Of a stretch of 64,000 nucleotides of DNA, positions 29,046 through 37,833 are shown piece after piece. Position 1 is the stretch's first letter. Every line of letters begins with the position of its first letter. The stretch is from Micromonospora terminaliae (GTDB taxonomy: Bacteria > Actinomycetota > Actinomycetes > Mycobacteriales > Micromonosporaceae), in the NCBI RefSeq assembly GCF_009671205.1, contig NZ_CP045309.1, positions 5,598,001-5,662,000 of the forward strand, in the 5' to 3' direction. The position numbers and the translations under genes are program-made. Under the pieces are notes generated by a model. That model made no database searches. It worked only from the letters and a program-made list of their open reading frames with translations, and was not told the origin of the DNA.

Positions 29046-29696
29046 TCAGGCGGCGGCGAACGCGGCCCGGCGCCGGGCGTCGACCTCGGCGGCCAGCTCC
29101 GGGGCCCGCTCCAGCGCCTCCGGGAAGCCGCAGACGGCCAGCCAGTTGGCCAGCATGAGGTGCCCGCCCTCGGTCAGCACCGACTCCGGGTGGAACTGGA
29201 CTCCCTCGATCGGCAGGGTGCGGTGCCGCATGGCCATGACCACGCCGGAGCCGGTCCGGCCGGTGACCTCCAGCTCGTCGGGCAGCGTCTCGGGCAGCAC
29301 GGCGAGCGAGTGGTAGCGGGTGGCCGTGAACGGGTCGGGCAGGCCGGCGAGCACTCCGACGCCTTGGTGGCGTACCTCGGAGGTCTTGCCGTGCAGCAGC
29401 TCCGGCGCCCGGGTCACGGTCGCGCCGAACGCCTCGCCGATGGCCTGGTGACCGAGGCAGACCCCGAACAGGGGGAGCTTGCCGGCGTACTCCTTGACGA
29501 CGTCCAGGCAGATGCCGGCCCGGTCGGGGCTGCCCGGTCCTGGCGAGAGCAGCACCCCGGCGGCGCCCACCCGGCCCACCTCGGCCACGTCGATCTCGTC
29601 GTTGCGCCGCACCTCGCAGTCCACGCCGAGCTGGCCGAGGTACTGCACCAGGTTGAAGACGAACGAGTCGTAGTTGTCGATTACGAGGACGCGCAT
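29046..29696 (-). CDS. aminodeoxychorismate/anthranilate synthase component II (class I glutamine amidotransferase)
   Basis: Glutaminase subunit of 216 residues that releases ammonia for 4-amino-4-deoxychorismate (folate) or anthranilate (tryptophan) synthesis. The triad is visible: the nucleophile Cys in LFGVCLGHQAIGE and the His-Glu pair in GVQFHPESVLTEGG. The N-terminus VIDNYDSFVFNLVQYLGQLG is typical of TrpG/PabA. No component I gene is adjacent. The same position next to pknB is held by Rv0013 (trpG/pabA) in M. tuberculosis, so PabA function is likely. It starts 4 bases after the stop of the preceding small membrane gene. Confidence 0.93.
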   Translation of the reverse strand: MRVLVIDNYDSFVFNLVQYLGQLGVDCEVRRNDEIDVAEVGRVGAAGVLLSPGPGSPDRAGICLDVVKEYAGKLPLFGVCLGHQAIGEAFGATVTRAPELLHGKTSEVRHQGVGVLAGLPDPFTATRYHSLAVLPETLPDELEVTGRTGSGVVMAMRHRTLPIEGVQFHPESVLTEGGHLMLANWLAVCGFPEALERAPELAAEVDARRRAAFAAA

Positions 29697-29700
29697 CGGG

Positions 29701-29973
29701 TCACCTGCTCGGGGTGGAGGGCGGGGCGTTGTTCGACTCGGTGCTGTACGGGATCTCCTCCTCGGACGGCCGCTCGGTCGGCTCGGTGAGCCCGCCGTCC
29801 CCCGGCACGCCGGAGTCCTGGGTGACCTGCACGTCGTCGAAGGGCAGAAGTGGCTCGGCCCACGGGAAGACCACGAACCAGAGCAGGGCCACCGTCGCGG
29901 CGGCCAGCAGCACCGAGCCGATCAGCTTTCCGGGCAGCCCGAGGGGGAGCTTGCGCCAGATCCAGCCGTACAC
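29701..29973 (-). CDS. small single-pass membrane protein in the sortase/pabA operon
   Basis: Protein of 90 residues starting at a GTG (29973), 3 bases after the sortase stop. One transmembrane helix (about 15-37, KLIGSVLLAAATVALLWFVV) follows WIWRKLPLGLPG. The outer half is acidic and Pro/Ser-rich with DDVQVTQDSG. I do not recognise a named family, but tight packing between sortase and amidotransferase genes supports a real gene with a cell-envelope role. Confidence 0.75.
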   Translation of the reverse strand: MYGWIWRKLPLGLPGKLIGSVLLAAATVALLWFVVFPWAEPLLPFDDVQVTQDSGVPGDGGLTEPTERPSEEEIPYSTESNNAPPSTPSR

Positions 29974-29976
29974 GCC

Positions 29977-31533
29977 TCAGCCCTCCAGCTCCGCCGGGCG
30001 ACCCGCCACCTTGGCCTGCACGTGGTCGAGCCGCGCGTGGACGATCAGCCGCTGGTAGTTGTCGAACTTCGGGTTGCAGGTGGTCAGCGTCAGCAGCTTC
30101 TCGGTGGGCGGCTCGTTCGGTTTGCCCGGCACCGGCGCCACGACCTCGACCTGGTACGGCTTCACGATCTGCTGCTGGTAGACGCGGTAGACGAGCCAGT
30201 CGGTCTTGGTCTCGACCACGATGGCGTCGCCCGACTTCAACTCGTCGAGCCGCCAGAAGGTGGACCGGATGCGGTGGCCGGCGACGGAGAAGTTGCCCAC
30301 CTCGCCCGGCATCGCGCTCTTCGGGTAGTGGCCGGGCGCGTACCGGATGTCGTCGGGGGTGACGCCTTCGACCACCACCCAGTGCTTGTCGAGCTTCGGG
30401 ATGTAGAGGCCGGCCACCGGCTTGCCCTCGGCGGGCGGCTTCGGTTTGACGCTCGGGCCGGCGGACGGGGTCGGCCCGACCGTCGGGTCCGCTCCCCACT
30501 CCTGGGCGAGCTGGCTGTTCAGGTCGTTCTGGTGGGCGTCGACGATGACCGACTTGCCCCAGATCTCGTAGCCGGCGAAGAGCAGCACCACCAGGCCGAA
30601 GGTGATCAGCACCTCGCCGGTGCCCCGCACGATCGTCCGCAGCCGGGATCCGACGGTGGGCCGAGTCAGCTCGGAGTAGACGCTCCTGTACCCCTCGCCG
30701 ATCTGCTCCGGCCGGAGCTGCACCACCCGCTCGCCGCGGCGGGGCCGCGGCGGCTCGGCCGGTGGGTCGGTCGGGTCGCCGTCCCCGGTGTCCGGGGCCG
30801 GGGGGACGGCACCCATCAGGGCGGTGGAGTCCAGCGCGGCCGAGCGGGCCGCCGGGCGGCTGACGGCCGGGATCACGGCGGTCGCTCCCGGGTCCGCCGG
30901 GCCGGTCGCGGCCGGACGGGCCGCCTCGCAGCCGGGCCGCTCGGCCGGGTTCCCGGCCGCGGGGCGCTCGCGCCGATCGCCGAGCGGCGGGATGAACGCG
31001 GTCGGCGCATCACCGGGACTGGACGGCCGCACCGCGGCAGGGCCGTGCGGCGCGACAGGACCGTGCGGCCCGACTGGGCCGTGCGGCGCGGCAGGACCGT
31101 GCGGCGCGGCAGGACCACGCGGCCCGACTGGGCCGTGCGGCGCGGCGGGGGCATGCGGCGCTGCGGGGCTGTGCGGCGCTGTGGGGCTGTGTGGCGCGGC
31201 CGGGCTGTGCGGCCCGACTCTGCCCTGCGGCCCGACTGGGCCCTGCGGCGCGGCGGGCGGCGGTGACACCGGTCGGCTGGCGGGGGCCGGGGGGCGACTG
31301 CGGTCGCCAGGCCAGGCCGGTGGCGGGGCCGCGTGCGGGCGCGGGCGGGCCGGCTGCTGGTCGGTCGCCGAGGGGGGCGCGGCCCGGTCCGGCCAGGGCA
31401 GGTCGAGCGGCGGGGAGGGCGGCGGCGCGGGCGGCGGGGGCGCCGGCCGGTCGAGCTTCGGGAGGAAGGCGGTCGGGTCGTCGTTCTGGTCGCGATGGCG
31501 CCCGTCCCGCTCCCGGTGGTCGTCCGGTGTCAC
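29977..31533 (-). CDS. class E sortase with long Pro-rich repetitive cytoplasmic N-terminus
   Basis: Transpeptidase of 518 residues, more than twice the usual class E length because of a ~290-residue cytoplasmic N-terminus. That region is Pro-rich with tandem APHGP/VGPxG-like repeats (about 95-165) and T-x-x-(L/I)-P sites at Thr21, Thr178 and Thr218. A membrane helix lies near 306-326. The catalytic domain has His420 in SVAGHR, Cys486 in LTLTTCNP and Arg501 in LIVHAR. Class E sortases anchor LAxTG-type proteins in high-GC bacteria. The GTG start overlaps the stop of the DUF881 gene (GTGA). Confidence 0.92.
   Translation of the reverse strand: MTPDDHRERDGRHRDQNDDPTAFLPKLDRPAPPPPAPPPSPPLDLPWPDRAAPPSATDQQPARPRPHAAPPPAWPGDRSRPPAPASRPVSPPPAAPQGPVGPQGRVGPHSPAAPHSPTAPHSPAAPHAPAAPHGPVGPRGPAAPHGPAAPHGPVGPHGPVAPHGPAAVRPSSPGDAPTAFIPPLGDRRERPAAGNPAERPGCEAARPAATGPADPGATAVIPAVSRPAARSAALDSTALMGAVPPAPDTGDGDPTDPPAEPPRPRRGERVVQLRPEQIGEGYRSVYSELTRPTVGSRLRTIVRGTGEVLITFGLVVLLFAGYEIWGKSVIVDAHQNDLNSQLAQEWGADPTVGPTPSAGPSVKPKPPAEGKPVAGLYIPKLDKHWVVVEGVTPDDIRYAPGHYPKSAMPGEVGNFSVAGHRIRSTFWRLDELKSGDAIVVETKTDWLVYRVYQQQIVKPYQVEVVAPVPGKPNEPPTEKLLTLTTCNPKFDNYQRLIVHARLDHVQAKVAGRPAELEG
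31030..31260 (-). repeat. degenerate tandem repeat encoding Ala-Pro-His-Gly-Pro units
   Basis: Low-complexity repeat within the sortase gene. Units of about 12-18 bases recur as GCACGGTCCTG-like blocks on the coding strand, giving APHGP, APHSP and VGPxG. The pattern could expand or contract by slippage. Confidence 0.75.
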
Positions 31534-32336
31534 CTAAGGACCTTCGCCGACTGCAGCGCGGTCGAGTCCTCGAATGCCGGCACCGTGACCGTGGAGATGG
31601 TCTCGGAGTAGCCGAGCTGGTAGTGGTCGACGGCTTCCCTGAACAACCGGACTCCCTTGGACGCGGCGAGTTCCCGCTGGAAGGCGGCGGGATCGCCGAT
31701 TGCCACGATCTTGAAAGGAGGGGAGTACACCCGGCCGTGCAGCAGCAGAGTGTTACCGACGCAGCGTACCGCGCTGGTGCTGAGCACGCGGACATTCATG
31801 ATTGACATGGCCTCCGCGCCGCCCGCCCAGAGCGCGTTCACGACGGCCTGGACGTCGCCCTGGTGGACCACCAGGTCGTCGTTGCTCGCGCCCTTGGGCA
31901 GGGGCTGGTCGGCACGCCGGGGCGCGTCGTTCAGTTCGATGGTGATGCCGTTGCCGGTGAGCGCCGTGAAGCCGGCGGCCTGCCGGCTGGCCGCGGCCCG
32001 GTCCCGTTGCGCCTTGATCGGGCCGTCGGCGCCCGCGAGGGCCCCGGTCTGCTCCTCGACCTCGGCGCGCAGCCGGGCGGCCTTCGCCTCGCTGGCCGCG
32101 ACCTCCTCGCGCCGGTCCTCGATCAACTGGGTGAGCTGGGGACGCCGGTCCTCCCGCAGCGGGGTGCCACCGGCGGTGGTCGCGGTCGTGGTGAACAGGA
32201 GCCCGGCCGCGGCGGCGATCAGGGGTACGCCGATCGACCAGCCCGGGCGGCGCTGCCGCGGCCGGCGCGGCAACAGGCCGACCACCGCGCGCCGGAGGAC
32301 CTTCTGCCAGGAGGCGGCGCCGGACGTGTACTCCAC
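31530..32336 (-). CDS. DUF881 family membrane protein
   Basis: Protein of 268 residues of the DUF881 family, found beside crgA and pknB in many actinobacteria (Rv0012 in M. tuberculosis). A basic N-terminus leads to a membrane helix (about 38-58, [18 protein letters not shown]), then a coiled coil ([20 protein letters not shown]) and the DUF881 domain with [33 protein letters not shown] and the [17 protein letters not shown] block. The frame is open to a TTG at 32375; I prefer the GTG at 32336, which has AAGGGA 7 bases upstream. Function unknown; likely division- or wall-related. Confidence 0.9.
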   Translation of the reverse strand: MEYTSGAASWQKVLRRAVVGLLPRRPRQRRPGWSIGVPLIAAAAGLLFTTTATTAGGTPLREDRRPQLTQLIEDRREEVAASEAKAARLRAEVEEQTGALAGADGPIKAQRDRAAASRQAAGFTALTGNGITIELNDAPRRADQPLPKGASNDDLVVHQGDVQAVVNALWAGGAEAMSIMNVRVLSTSAVRCVGNTLLLHGRVYSPPFKIVAIGDPAAFQRELAASKGVRLFREAVDHYQLGYSETISTVTVPAFEDSTALQSAKVLR

Positions 32337-32567
32337 CGGGCGTTCCCTTCCCCGTCGTCTCGTTCCGGCCCGCAACGGCGCGGACCGGTGTGCTCGACCC
32401 GAAAAGTCCCACCCTTTTCGGTCACTGCGTGCACCGGCCTGACCCCATTCGTGGCCTGGACCGTCCGTCCGGACTACGCTAGCTGTCGAACATTATTGGC
32501 CATGGACCGTCGCCCCCGCGCCCGGTTGTCAGGCCGGACGAGGTCGTACCCCCCTCTGGAGAGCGTC

Positions 32568-32831
32568 GTGCCCAAGTCTCAGGTCCGCAAGAAGAAGGTG
32601 TACACCCCGCCGACGGACGTGCGTCCGACGGCGACGGCGGCGACGCGCAAGCCTAGCCCGGTCTGGCTGCCGATCACCGCGGTCGCGTTGATCGTGGTCG
32701 GCATCGGCTGGCTGGTCGTCTACTACCTCTCCGAGCAGGCCTACCCGGTCGCGACGTGGGGCTACTGGAACCTCGCGGTGGGCTTCGGCGCGATGGTCTC
32801 CTCGCTGATCCTGCTCTCTCGCTGGCGCTGA
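32568..32831 (+). CDS. crgA: CrgA cell division protein
   Basis: Small protein of 87 residues with two transmembrane helices (about 32-54 and 66-84), a basic N-terminus (MPKSQVRKKKVYTPP) and the typical ending LILLSRWR. CrgA stabilises the divisome and recruits PBPs and FtsI/FtsQ in actinobacteria. The start is the GTG at 32568 with GGAGAG upstream; the same frame is open far upstream as a shadow of the DUF881 gene. It is divergent from that gene. Confidence 0.95.
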   Translation: MPKSQVRKKKVYTPPTDVRPTATAATRKPSPVWLPITAVALIVVGIGWLVVYYLSEQAYPVATWGYWNLAVGFGAMVSSLILLSRWR

Positions 32832-33020
32832 TCCCGACCGGCTCCGCCGCCCTGCGCCCACGGCGTAGGTCACGCCGGGACGCCCCTGACCGGCGCCCGG
32901 CGCCCGCTGCCCCTAAGGTGTCGGCAGGGCGGCGTGGCCGGTGCGAGATGACTCACGTTACTGCTGGGTAACCTTGCGCGTAGGCTGCACTGACAAGCAG
33001 CAGACCGGGAGGCCAACTCG

Positions 33021-35219
33021 ATGGGCAGCGTCCAGATCGTCACCACGATCCTCGCAGCCGCCGTCACCGCCGTGGCGGTGTGGCTTGCGGTGCGCGCGGT
33101 CATGAAGATGACGGCCGTCATCCGGCTCGGCCAGCCCGCGCCGGAGCGGTTCGCCGATAAGGGCGCCCGCACCACGAAGATGCTGGTGGAGACCGCCGGC
33201 CACACCCGCATGCTCAAGTGGAGCGTGGTGGGCGCGGCGCACTGGTTCGTGATGGTCGGCTTCATCGTGCTGTCGCTGCTGGTGCTCGAGGCGTACTTCG
33301 AGGTGGTCACGCCCGGTGGCGGGCTGCCGATCATCGGGCACTGGACGATCTTCGGTCTGGCCACCGAGTGGATCGGGATCCTGGGTCTGGCCGGCATCCT
33401 GGTGCTGATGGGGATCCGGCTGCGCAACCGGCCCACCCGGCCGGGCGGGCGCTCCCGGTTCACCGGCTCGACCATGTGGCAGGGCTACTTCGTCGAGTGG
33501 GTCGTGCTGCTGGTCCTGATCTTCGGCTTCGTGATCCGCGGCTTCAAGGTCGCCACCGATCACTTCGAGTACCCGGTCTGGGCCACCCCGCTGAGCCACG
33601 CGGTCGGCGCCGCGCTCCCGGCCTGGACGGCCGGCGTCAGCGTCGCCGCCCTCATCAAGATCGCCATCTCGATGACCTGGCTCATCGTGATCTCGCTGAA
33701 CGTCACCATGGGTGTGGCCTGGCACCGCTTCCTGGCGTTCCCGAACATCTTCTTCAAGCGCGACCCGGAGAAGCCGGCCGGCTCCGGTCTCGGCCCGCTG
33801 CGCCCCATGACGAGCGAGGGCAAGCCGCTCGACTTCGAGGAGGCCGACCCCGAGAAGGACCAGTTCGGCGTCGCCCAGGTCGAGCAGTTCACCTGGAAGG
33901 GCCTGCTGGACTTCAGCACCTGCACCGAGTGCGGCCGCTGCCAGTCGCAGTGCCCGGCCTGGAACACCGGCAAGCCCCTGTCGCCGAAGCTGCTCGTGCT
34001 GAGCCTGCGCGACCACGCGTACGCCAAGGCGCCGTATCTGCTGGCCGGTGGGGGCAAGGACCTGACCGGCGAGGAGAAGGCCACCCAGGAGCAGCTGGCG
34101 GGCGTCGACGTGCTGGCCATGGCCGAGGCCGACCGGCCGCTGATCGGCACCGCCGAGGAGGGCGGTGTCATCGACCCGGACGTGCTCTGGTCCTGCACCA
34201 CCTGCGGCGCCTGCGTCGAGCAGTGCCCGGTGGACATCGAGCACGTCGACCACATCGTCGACATGCGTCGCTACCAGGTGCTGATCGAGTCGAGCTTCCC
34301 GTCCGAGGCCGGCGTGATGCTCCGCAACCTGGAGAACAAGGGCAACCCGTGGGGCGCCCCGCAGAACACCCGCGAGGACTGGACCAAGGGCCTCGGCTTC
34401 GAGGTGCCGCGGGTCGGCGAGGTCGACGACTTCGAGTACCTGTTCTGGGTCGGCTGCGCCGGCGCGTTCGAGGACCGGGCCAAGAAGACCACCCGCGCGG
34501 TCGCCACGCTGCTCAACGAGGCCGGCGTCTCCTTCGCCATCCTCGGCGAGGGCGAGACCTGCTCGGGTGACCCGGCCCGCCGGATCGGCAACGAGTTCGT
34601 CTTCCAGATGCTCGCCCAGCAGAACGTCGAGACGCTGAACGAGGCGTTCGAGGGCCGGGAGAAGAGCAAGCGCAAGATCGTCGCCACCTGCCCGCACTGC
34701 TTCAACACCCTGGGCAACGAGTACGGCCAGCTCGGTGGCGAGTTCGAGGTCGTGCACCACACCCAGCTGCTGGCCCACCTGGTGGCCGCCGGCAAGCTCA
34801 CCCCGGTGCAGCCGGTCGACGGCGGCGTGACCTACCACGACCCCTGCTACCTGGGCCGGCACAACCGGGTCTTCGCCGCGCCCCGCGAGGTGCTCGGCGA
34901 CGCCATCCAGGGCGGGCTGACCGAGATGCCGCGCAACAGCGAGCGCTCCTTCTGCTGCGGTGCCGGCGGCGCCCGGATGTGGATGGAGGAGAAGATCGGC
35001 AAGCGGATCAACGTGGACCGGGTCGAGGAGGCCATGTCCACCGGCGCGAAGACCATCGCGGTCGGCTGCCCGTTCTGCTCGACGATGCTCAACGACGGGG
35101 TCAACGGGAAGGGCGCCGGCGAGCAGGTCGAGGTGGTCGACGTGGCGAGCGTGCTGCTCCGCTCGGTCAAGCCGGACGCCCCGGCGGGCGAGAAGGAGAC
35201 CGAGACGGTCGCCGGCTGA
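33021..35219 (+). CDS. EtfD-like membrane iron-sulfur oxidoreductase
   Basis: Membrane (Fe-S) protein of 732 residues matching mycobacterial EtfD (Rv0338c), which passes electrons from electron-transfer flavoprotein to menaquinone during fatty-acid beta-oxidation. The N-terminal ~240 residues form five to six membrane helices, as in NarI-type b-heme subunits. Two [4Fe-4S] motifs follow: CTECGRCQSQCP from Cys301 and CTTCGACVEQCPV from Cys392. Two CCG domains close the protein (CPHCFNTLGNEY with YHDPCYLGRH, and SFCCGAGGARMW). GGGAGGCC precedes the ATG. An acyl-CoA dehydrogenase at 1481 may be one source of its electrons. Confidence 0.93.
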   Translation: MGSVQIVTTILAAAVTAVAVWLAVRAVMKMTAVIRLGQPAPERFADKGARTTKMLVETAGHTRMLKWSVVGAAHWFVMVGFIVLSLLVLEAYFEVVTPGGGLPIIGHWTIFGLATEWIGILGLAGILVLMGIRLRNRPTRPGGRSRFTGSTMWQGYFVEWVVLLVLIFGFVIRGFKVATDHFEYPVWATPLSHAVGAALPAWTAGVSVAALIKIAISMTWLIVISLNVTMGVAWHRFLAFPNIFFKRDPEKPAGSGLGPLRPMTSEGKPLDFEEADPEKDQFGVAQVEQFTWKGLLDFSTCTECGRCQSQCPAWNTGKPLSPKLLVLSLRDHAYAKAPYLLAGGGKDLTGEEKATQEQLAGVDVLAMAEADRPLIGTAEEGGVIDPDVLWSCTTCGACVEQCPVDIEHVDHIVDMRRYQVLIESSFPSEAGVMLRNLENKGNPWGAPQNTREDWTKGLGFEVPRVGEVDDFEYLFWVGCAGAFEDRAKKTTRAVATLLNEAGVSFAILGEGETCSGDPARRIGNEFVFQMLAQQNVETLNEAFEGREKSKRKIVATCPHCFNTLGNEYGQLGGEFEVVHHTQLLAHLVAAGKLTPVQPVDGGVTYHDPCYLGRHNRVFAAPREVLGDAIQGGLTEMPRNSERSFCCGAGGARMWMEEKIGKRINVDRVEEAMSTGAKTIAVGCPFCSTMLNDGVNGKGAGEQVEVVDVASVLLRSVKPDAPAGEKETETVAG

Positions 35220-35243
35220 GGCGTACCCCGGCACAGCTGAACC

Positions 35244-35284
35244 ACGACGGCGGCGGCACCCGAGGCGGGTGCCGCCGCCGTCGT
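35244..35284 (+). terminator. intrinsic terminator after the EtfD-like gene
   Basis: An 18-base perfect stem (35244-35261 with 35267-35284) closes a GAGGC loop, 24 bases after the stop codon. It separates this gene from the CNNM-type pair. Confidence 0.85.
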
Positions 35285-35358
35285 CGGTCGCGGGTTCGTG
35301 CCGGCTGCCGGCCCGTGGAACAATCGCGCTCATCGACGGCCTGCTGGTTACCACGCTG

Positions 35359-36666
35359 TTGCCCCTGGTCGGCTTCGTGCTGCTGACCGCCGGCAACGCG
35401 TTCTTCGTCGCGGCCGAGTTCGCCCTGGTCACCGTCGACCGGGCGGAGATCGACCGGCGGGCCGGCGAGGGCGACGGTCGGGCCGCCACGGTACGCCGGG
35501 CGCTGCGCGAGCTGTCCTTCCAGCTCTCCGGCGCCCAGCTCGGCATCACGATCACCGCGCTGCTCACCGGCTACCTGGCCGAGCCGGCGCTGGCCCGGCT
35601 CTTCGCCCCGCTGCTGCGCCCGGTCGGCGGGGCCGAACGGTTCTCCGGCCTGCTCGCCCTGGCGCTGGCCACCCTCATCTCGATGCTCTTCGGCGAGCTG
35701 GTGCCGAAGAACCTCGCGCTGGCCCGGCCGATGCCTACCGCGCTCGGCACCGCCGGGCCGATGCGCACCTTCTCCCGCACCTTCGGCTGGCTGATCCGGC
35801 TGCTCAACGACTCGGCCAACCGGCTGGTCCGGCGCCTCGGCGTGGAGCCGCAGGAGGAGTTGGCCAGCGCCCGGTCACCGGAGGAGCTGGGCCTGCTCGC
35901 CGCCATCTCGGCCCGGGCCGGGGCGCTGCCACCGGACACCGCGATGCTGCTGCGGCGCACCATCCGGTTCGGCGACAAGCGGGCCGCCGAGGCCATGACG
36001 CCGCGGGTCGACGTGATCGCGCTGCGGGCCACCGCCACGGTCGCCGAGCTGCTGGACCTGTCCCGGCAGACCGGCCGCACCCGGTTCCCGGTCTACGAGG
36101 AGACGCTGGACCTGGTCACCGGCGTGGCCGGGGTGCCCGACGCGCTCGGCGTGCCGCTGGCCCGCCGGGCCGCCACGACGGTCGCCGCGGTGGCCCGCGA
36201 GCCGGTGTACGTCCCGGAGAGCCTCGACCTCGACGGCGTGCTGGCCGCGTTGAAGGATGCCGGCGCCGACCTCGCCATCGTGGTCGACGAGTACGGCGGC
36301 ACCGACGGCGTGGTGACCGTGGAGGACCTGGTCGAGGAGCTGGTCGGTGAGATCGCCGACGAGTTCGACCCGGCCGCGGTCGACGATGCCGGGCCGGTCG
36401 AGCTGACCGTGCCGGGCGGCGAGCGCACCGTGCTGGTCGACGGCGTGCTCCGCGAGGACGAACTGGTCGAGCAGACCGGTTTCCGGCTGCCCGAGGGGCC
36501 GTACGAGACCCTGGCCGGCTTCCTGATGGCCCGGCTGGGGCACATCCCGGTGCCGGGCGAGACGGTCGAGGAGGCCGGGTACGAGTTCACCGTGGTCGAG
36601 GTCGACCGGCACCGGATCGAGCAGGTCCGGGTGGTCCGCCCGGAGGAGCCCGACGACGGTGAGTGA
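35359..36666 (+). CDS. CNNM/HlyC-type transporter (DUF21-CBS-CorC_HlyC), start uncertain
   Basis: Membrane protein of the hemolysin C/CNNM family, about 435 residues, linked to Mg2+ or Co2+ transport. The DUF21 domain (NAFFVAAEFALVTVD, QLGITITALLTGYLAEPAL, LFGELVPKNLAL) is followed by a CBS pair (AMTPRVDVIALR, IVVDEYGGTDGVVTVEDLVE) and a C-terminal CorC_HlyC domain (RLGHIPVPGETVEEAGYEF). No ATG or GTG lies between the upstream terminator and the first helix. The TTG at 35359 leaves a short N-terminus; an ATC at 35332 would give the usual family length. The true start is unresolved. Confidence 0.88.
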   Translation: MPLVGFVLLTAGNAFFVAAEFALVTVDRAEIDRRAGEGDGRAATVRRALRELSFQLSGAQLGITITALLTGYLAEPALARLFAPLLRPVGGAERFSGLLALALATLISMLFGELVPKNLALARPMPTALGTAGPMRTFSRTFGWLIRLLNDSANRLVRRLGVEPQEELASARSPEELGLLAAISARAGALPPDTAMLLRRTIRFGDKRAAEAMTPRVDVIALRATATVAELLDLSRQTGRTRFPVYEETLDLVTGVAGVPDALGVPLARRAATTVAAVAREPVYVPESLDLDGVLAALKDAGADLAIVVDEYGGTDGVVTVEDLVEELVGEIADEFDPAAVDDAGPVELTVPGGERTVLVDGVLREDELVEQTGFRLPEGPYETLAGFLMARLGHIPVPGETVEEAGYEFTVVEVDRHRIEQVRVVRPEEPDDGE

Positions 36667-37663
36667 GCTGCTGATCGCCCTCGTGCTGCTGCTCGGCAAC
36701 GCCTTCTTCGTGGGCAGCGAGTTCGCCCTGATCGCCTCCCGCCGCACGGTGCTCGAACCGCTGGCGGCCACCTCGAAGCGGGCCCGCTGGGCACTGTCGG
36801 CGATGAACCAGATCCCGCTGATGATCGCCGGGGCGCAGCTCGGCATCACGGTCTGCTCGCTGGGGCTCGGCGCGATCGCCGAGCCGGCGCTGGCCCACCT
36901 GCTGGAGACCCCGTTCGAGGCGCTCGGCCTGCCCGCCTCGGCGGTGCACCCGGTGGCCTTCGTGATCGCCCTCGGTGTGGTGGTCTTCCTGCACACCGTC
37001 GTCGGCGAGATGGTGCCGAAGAACATCACCCTGGCCGGTCCGGAACCGTCCGCGCTCTGGCTCGGCCCGGCCATGCTCGCGTTCTGCCTGGGCACCAAGC
37101 CGCTGCTGCTGGCCATGAAGTGGTCGGCCCGGCAGGTGCTGTGGCTGTGGCGGGTCGAGGCGACCGACGCCGTGAAGACCGTGTTCACGGCGGAGGAACT
37201 GGCCGGCCTGGTCTCGCAGGCGCGTACCGAGGGGTTGCTGGACGCCGAGGAGCACGCCCGGATCACCGGCGCGCTGGCCCTGCACAGCCGGACGGCCGCC
37301 GACGCCCTGCAACCGTGGTCGACGGTGACCACGGTGGCCGAGGACGTCTCACCGGCGTCGCTGGAGGTGCTGGCCACCCGCACCGGCCGGTCCCGTTTCC
37401 CGGTGGTGCAGCGGTCCACCCGGCGGGTGCTCGGTTTCGTCCACGTGAAGGACGTGCTGGGCTACGCGGGCGCCAGCCGCCGGGCACCGGTGCCGGCCGG
37501 CATCTACCGGCCGCTGGCCGTGGTCCCGCCCGACCGTACGCTGGCCGACCTGTTGCTCTCGATGCGCCGCGAGCGGCGGCACATGGTGCTGGTGAGCGAC
37601 GGCCGTCGACCCCTGGGCGTGGTGACGCTCGACGACGTATTGACGGCAATCGTTGGCAAGTGA
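36659..37663 (+). CDS. second CNNM/HlyC-type protein (DUF21-CBS, no CorC domain)
   Basis: Paralogue of 334 residues. DUF21 is complete (NAFFVGSEFALIASRR, AQLGITVCSLGLGAIAEP, EMVPKNITLAG) and two CBS motifs follow (TRTGRSRFPVV and VLVSDGRRPLGVVTLDDVL), but the C-terminal CorC_HlyC domain is absent. Its GTG overlaps the end of the first paralogue by 8 bases, so they are coupled and may form a heterodimer. This two-gene arrangement is common in actinobacteria. Confidence 0.93.
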   Translation: MSELLIALVLLLGNAFFVGSEFALIASRRTVLEPLAATSKRARWALSAMNQIPLMIAGAQLGITVCSLGLGAIAEPALAHLLETPFEALGLPASAVHPVAFVIALGVVVFLHTVVGEMVPKNITLAGPEPSALWLGPAMLAFCLGTKPLLLAMKWSARQVLWLWRVEATDAVKTVFTAEELAGLVSQARTEGLLDAEEHARITGALALHSRTAADALQPWSTVTTVAEDVSPASLEVLATRTGRSRFPVVQRSTRRVLGFVHVKDVLGYAGASRRAPVPAGIYRPLAVVPPDRTLADLLLSMRRERRHMVLVSDGRRPLGVVTLDDVLTAIVGK

Positions 37664-37719
37664 ATGAATACCCTTGGTACGCAAGCGGTTGCGCAGACGT
37701 GATTGAACCAAAGGTCGCC

Positions 37720-37749
37720 TTGATTCCACCCCGGTGCCTTCCCTAATGT
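37720..37749 (+). promoter_or_regulatory. sigma-70-type promoter for the first NlpC/P60 gene
   Basis: TTGATT (37720-37725) and TAATGT (37744-37749) are separated by 18 bases. Predicted initiation near 37756 falls at the 5' edge of the structured leader described next. Confidence 0.5.
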
Positions 37750-37754
37750 GGGGC

Positions 37755-37814
37755 ACCGACCGCTGTGGGTCGTCTGCCTCGACCTTCCCTCTCGCGAGGC
37801 GCCCGGCGGTCGGT
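37755..37814 (+). other. structured 5' leader of the first NlpC/P60 gene
   Basis: Two nested perfect pairings are visible: ACCGACCG (37755-37762) with CGGTCGGT (37807-37814), and GCCTCG (37776-37781) with CGAGGC (37795-37800). The outer stem ends 4 bases before the AAGGAG that serves the gene. The sequence does not match the c-di-AMP riboswitch of the paralogue or another class I recognise. Confidence 0.45.
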
Positions 37815-37833
37815 TGCAAAGGAGTCCGTGCCG

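Noticed and set aside
37750..37830. Second c-di-AMP riboswitch upstream of the first NlpC/P60 gene
   Set aside because: None of the ydaO sequence blocks are present; only stem pairing is seen.
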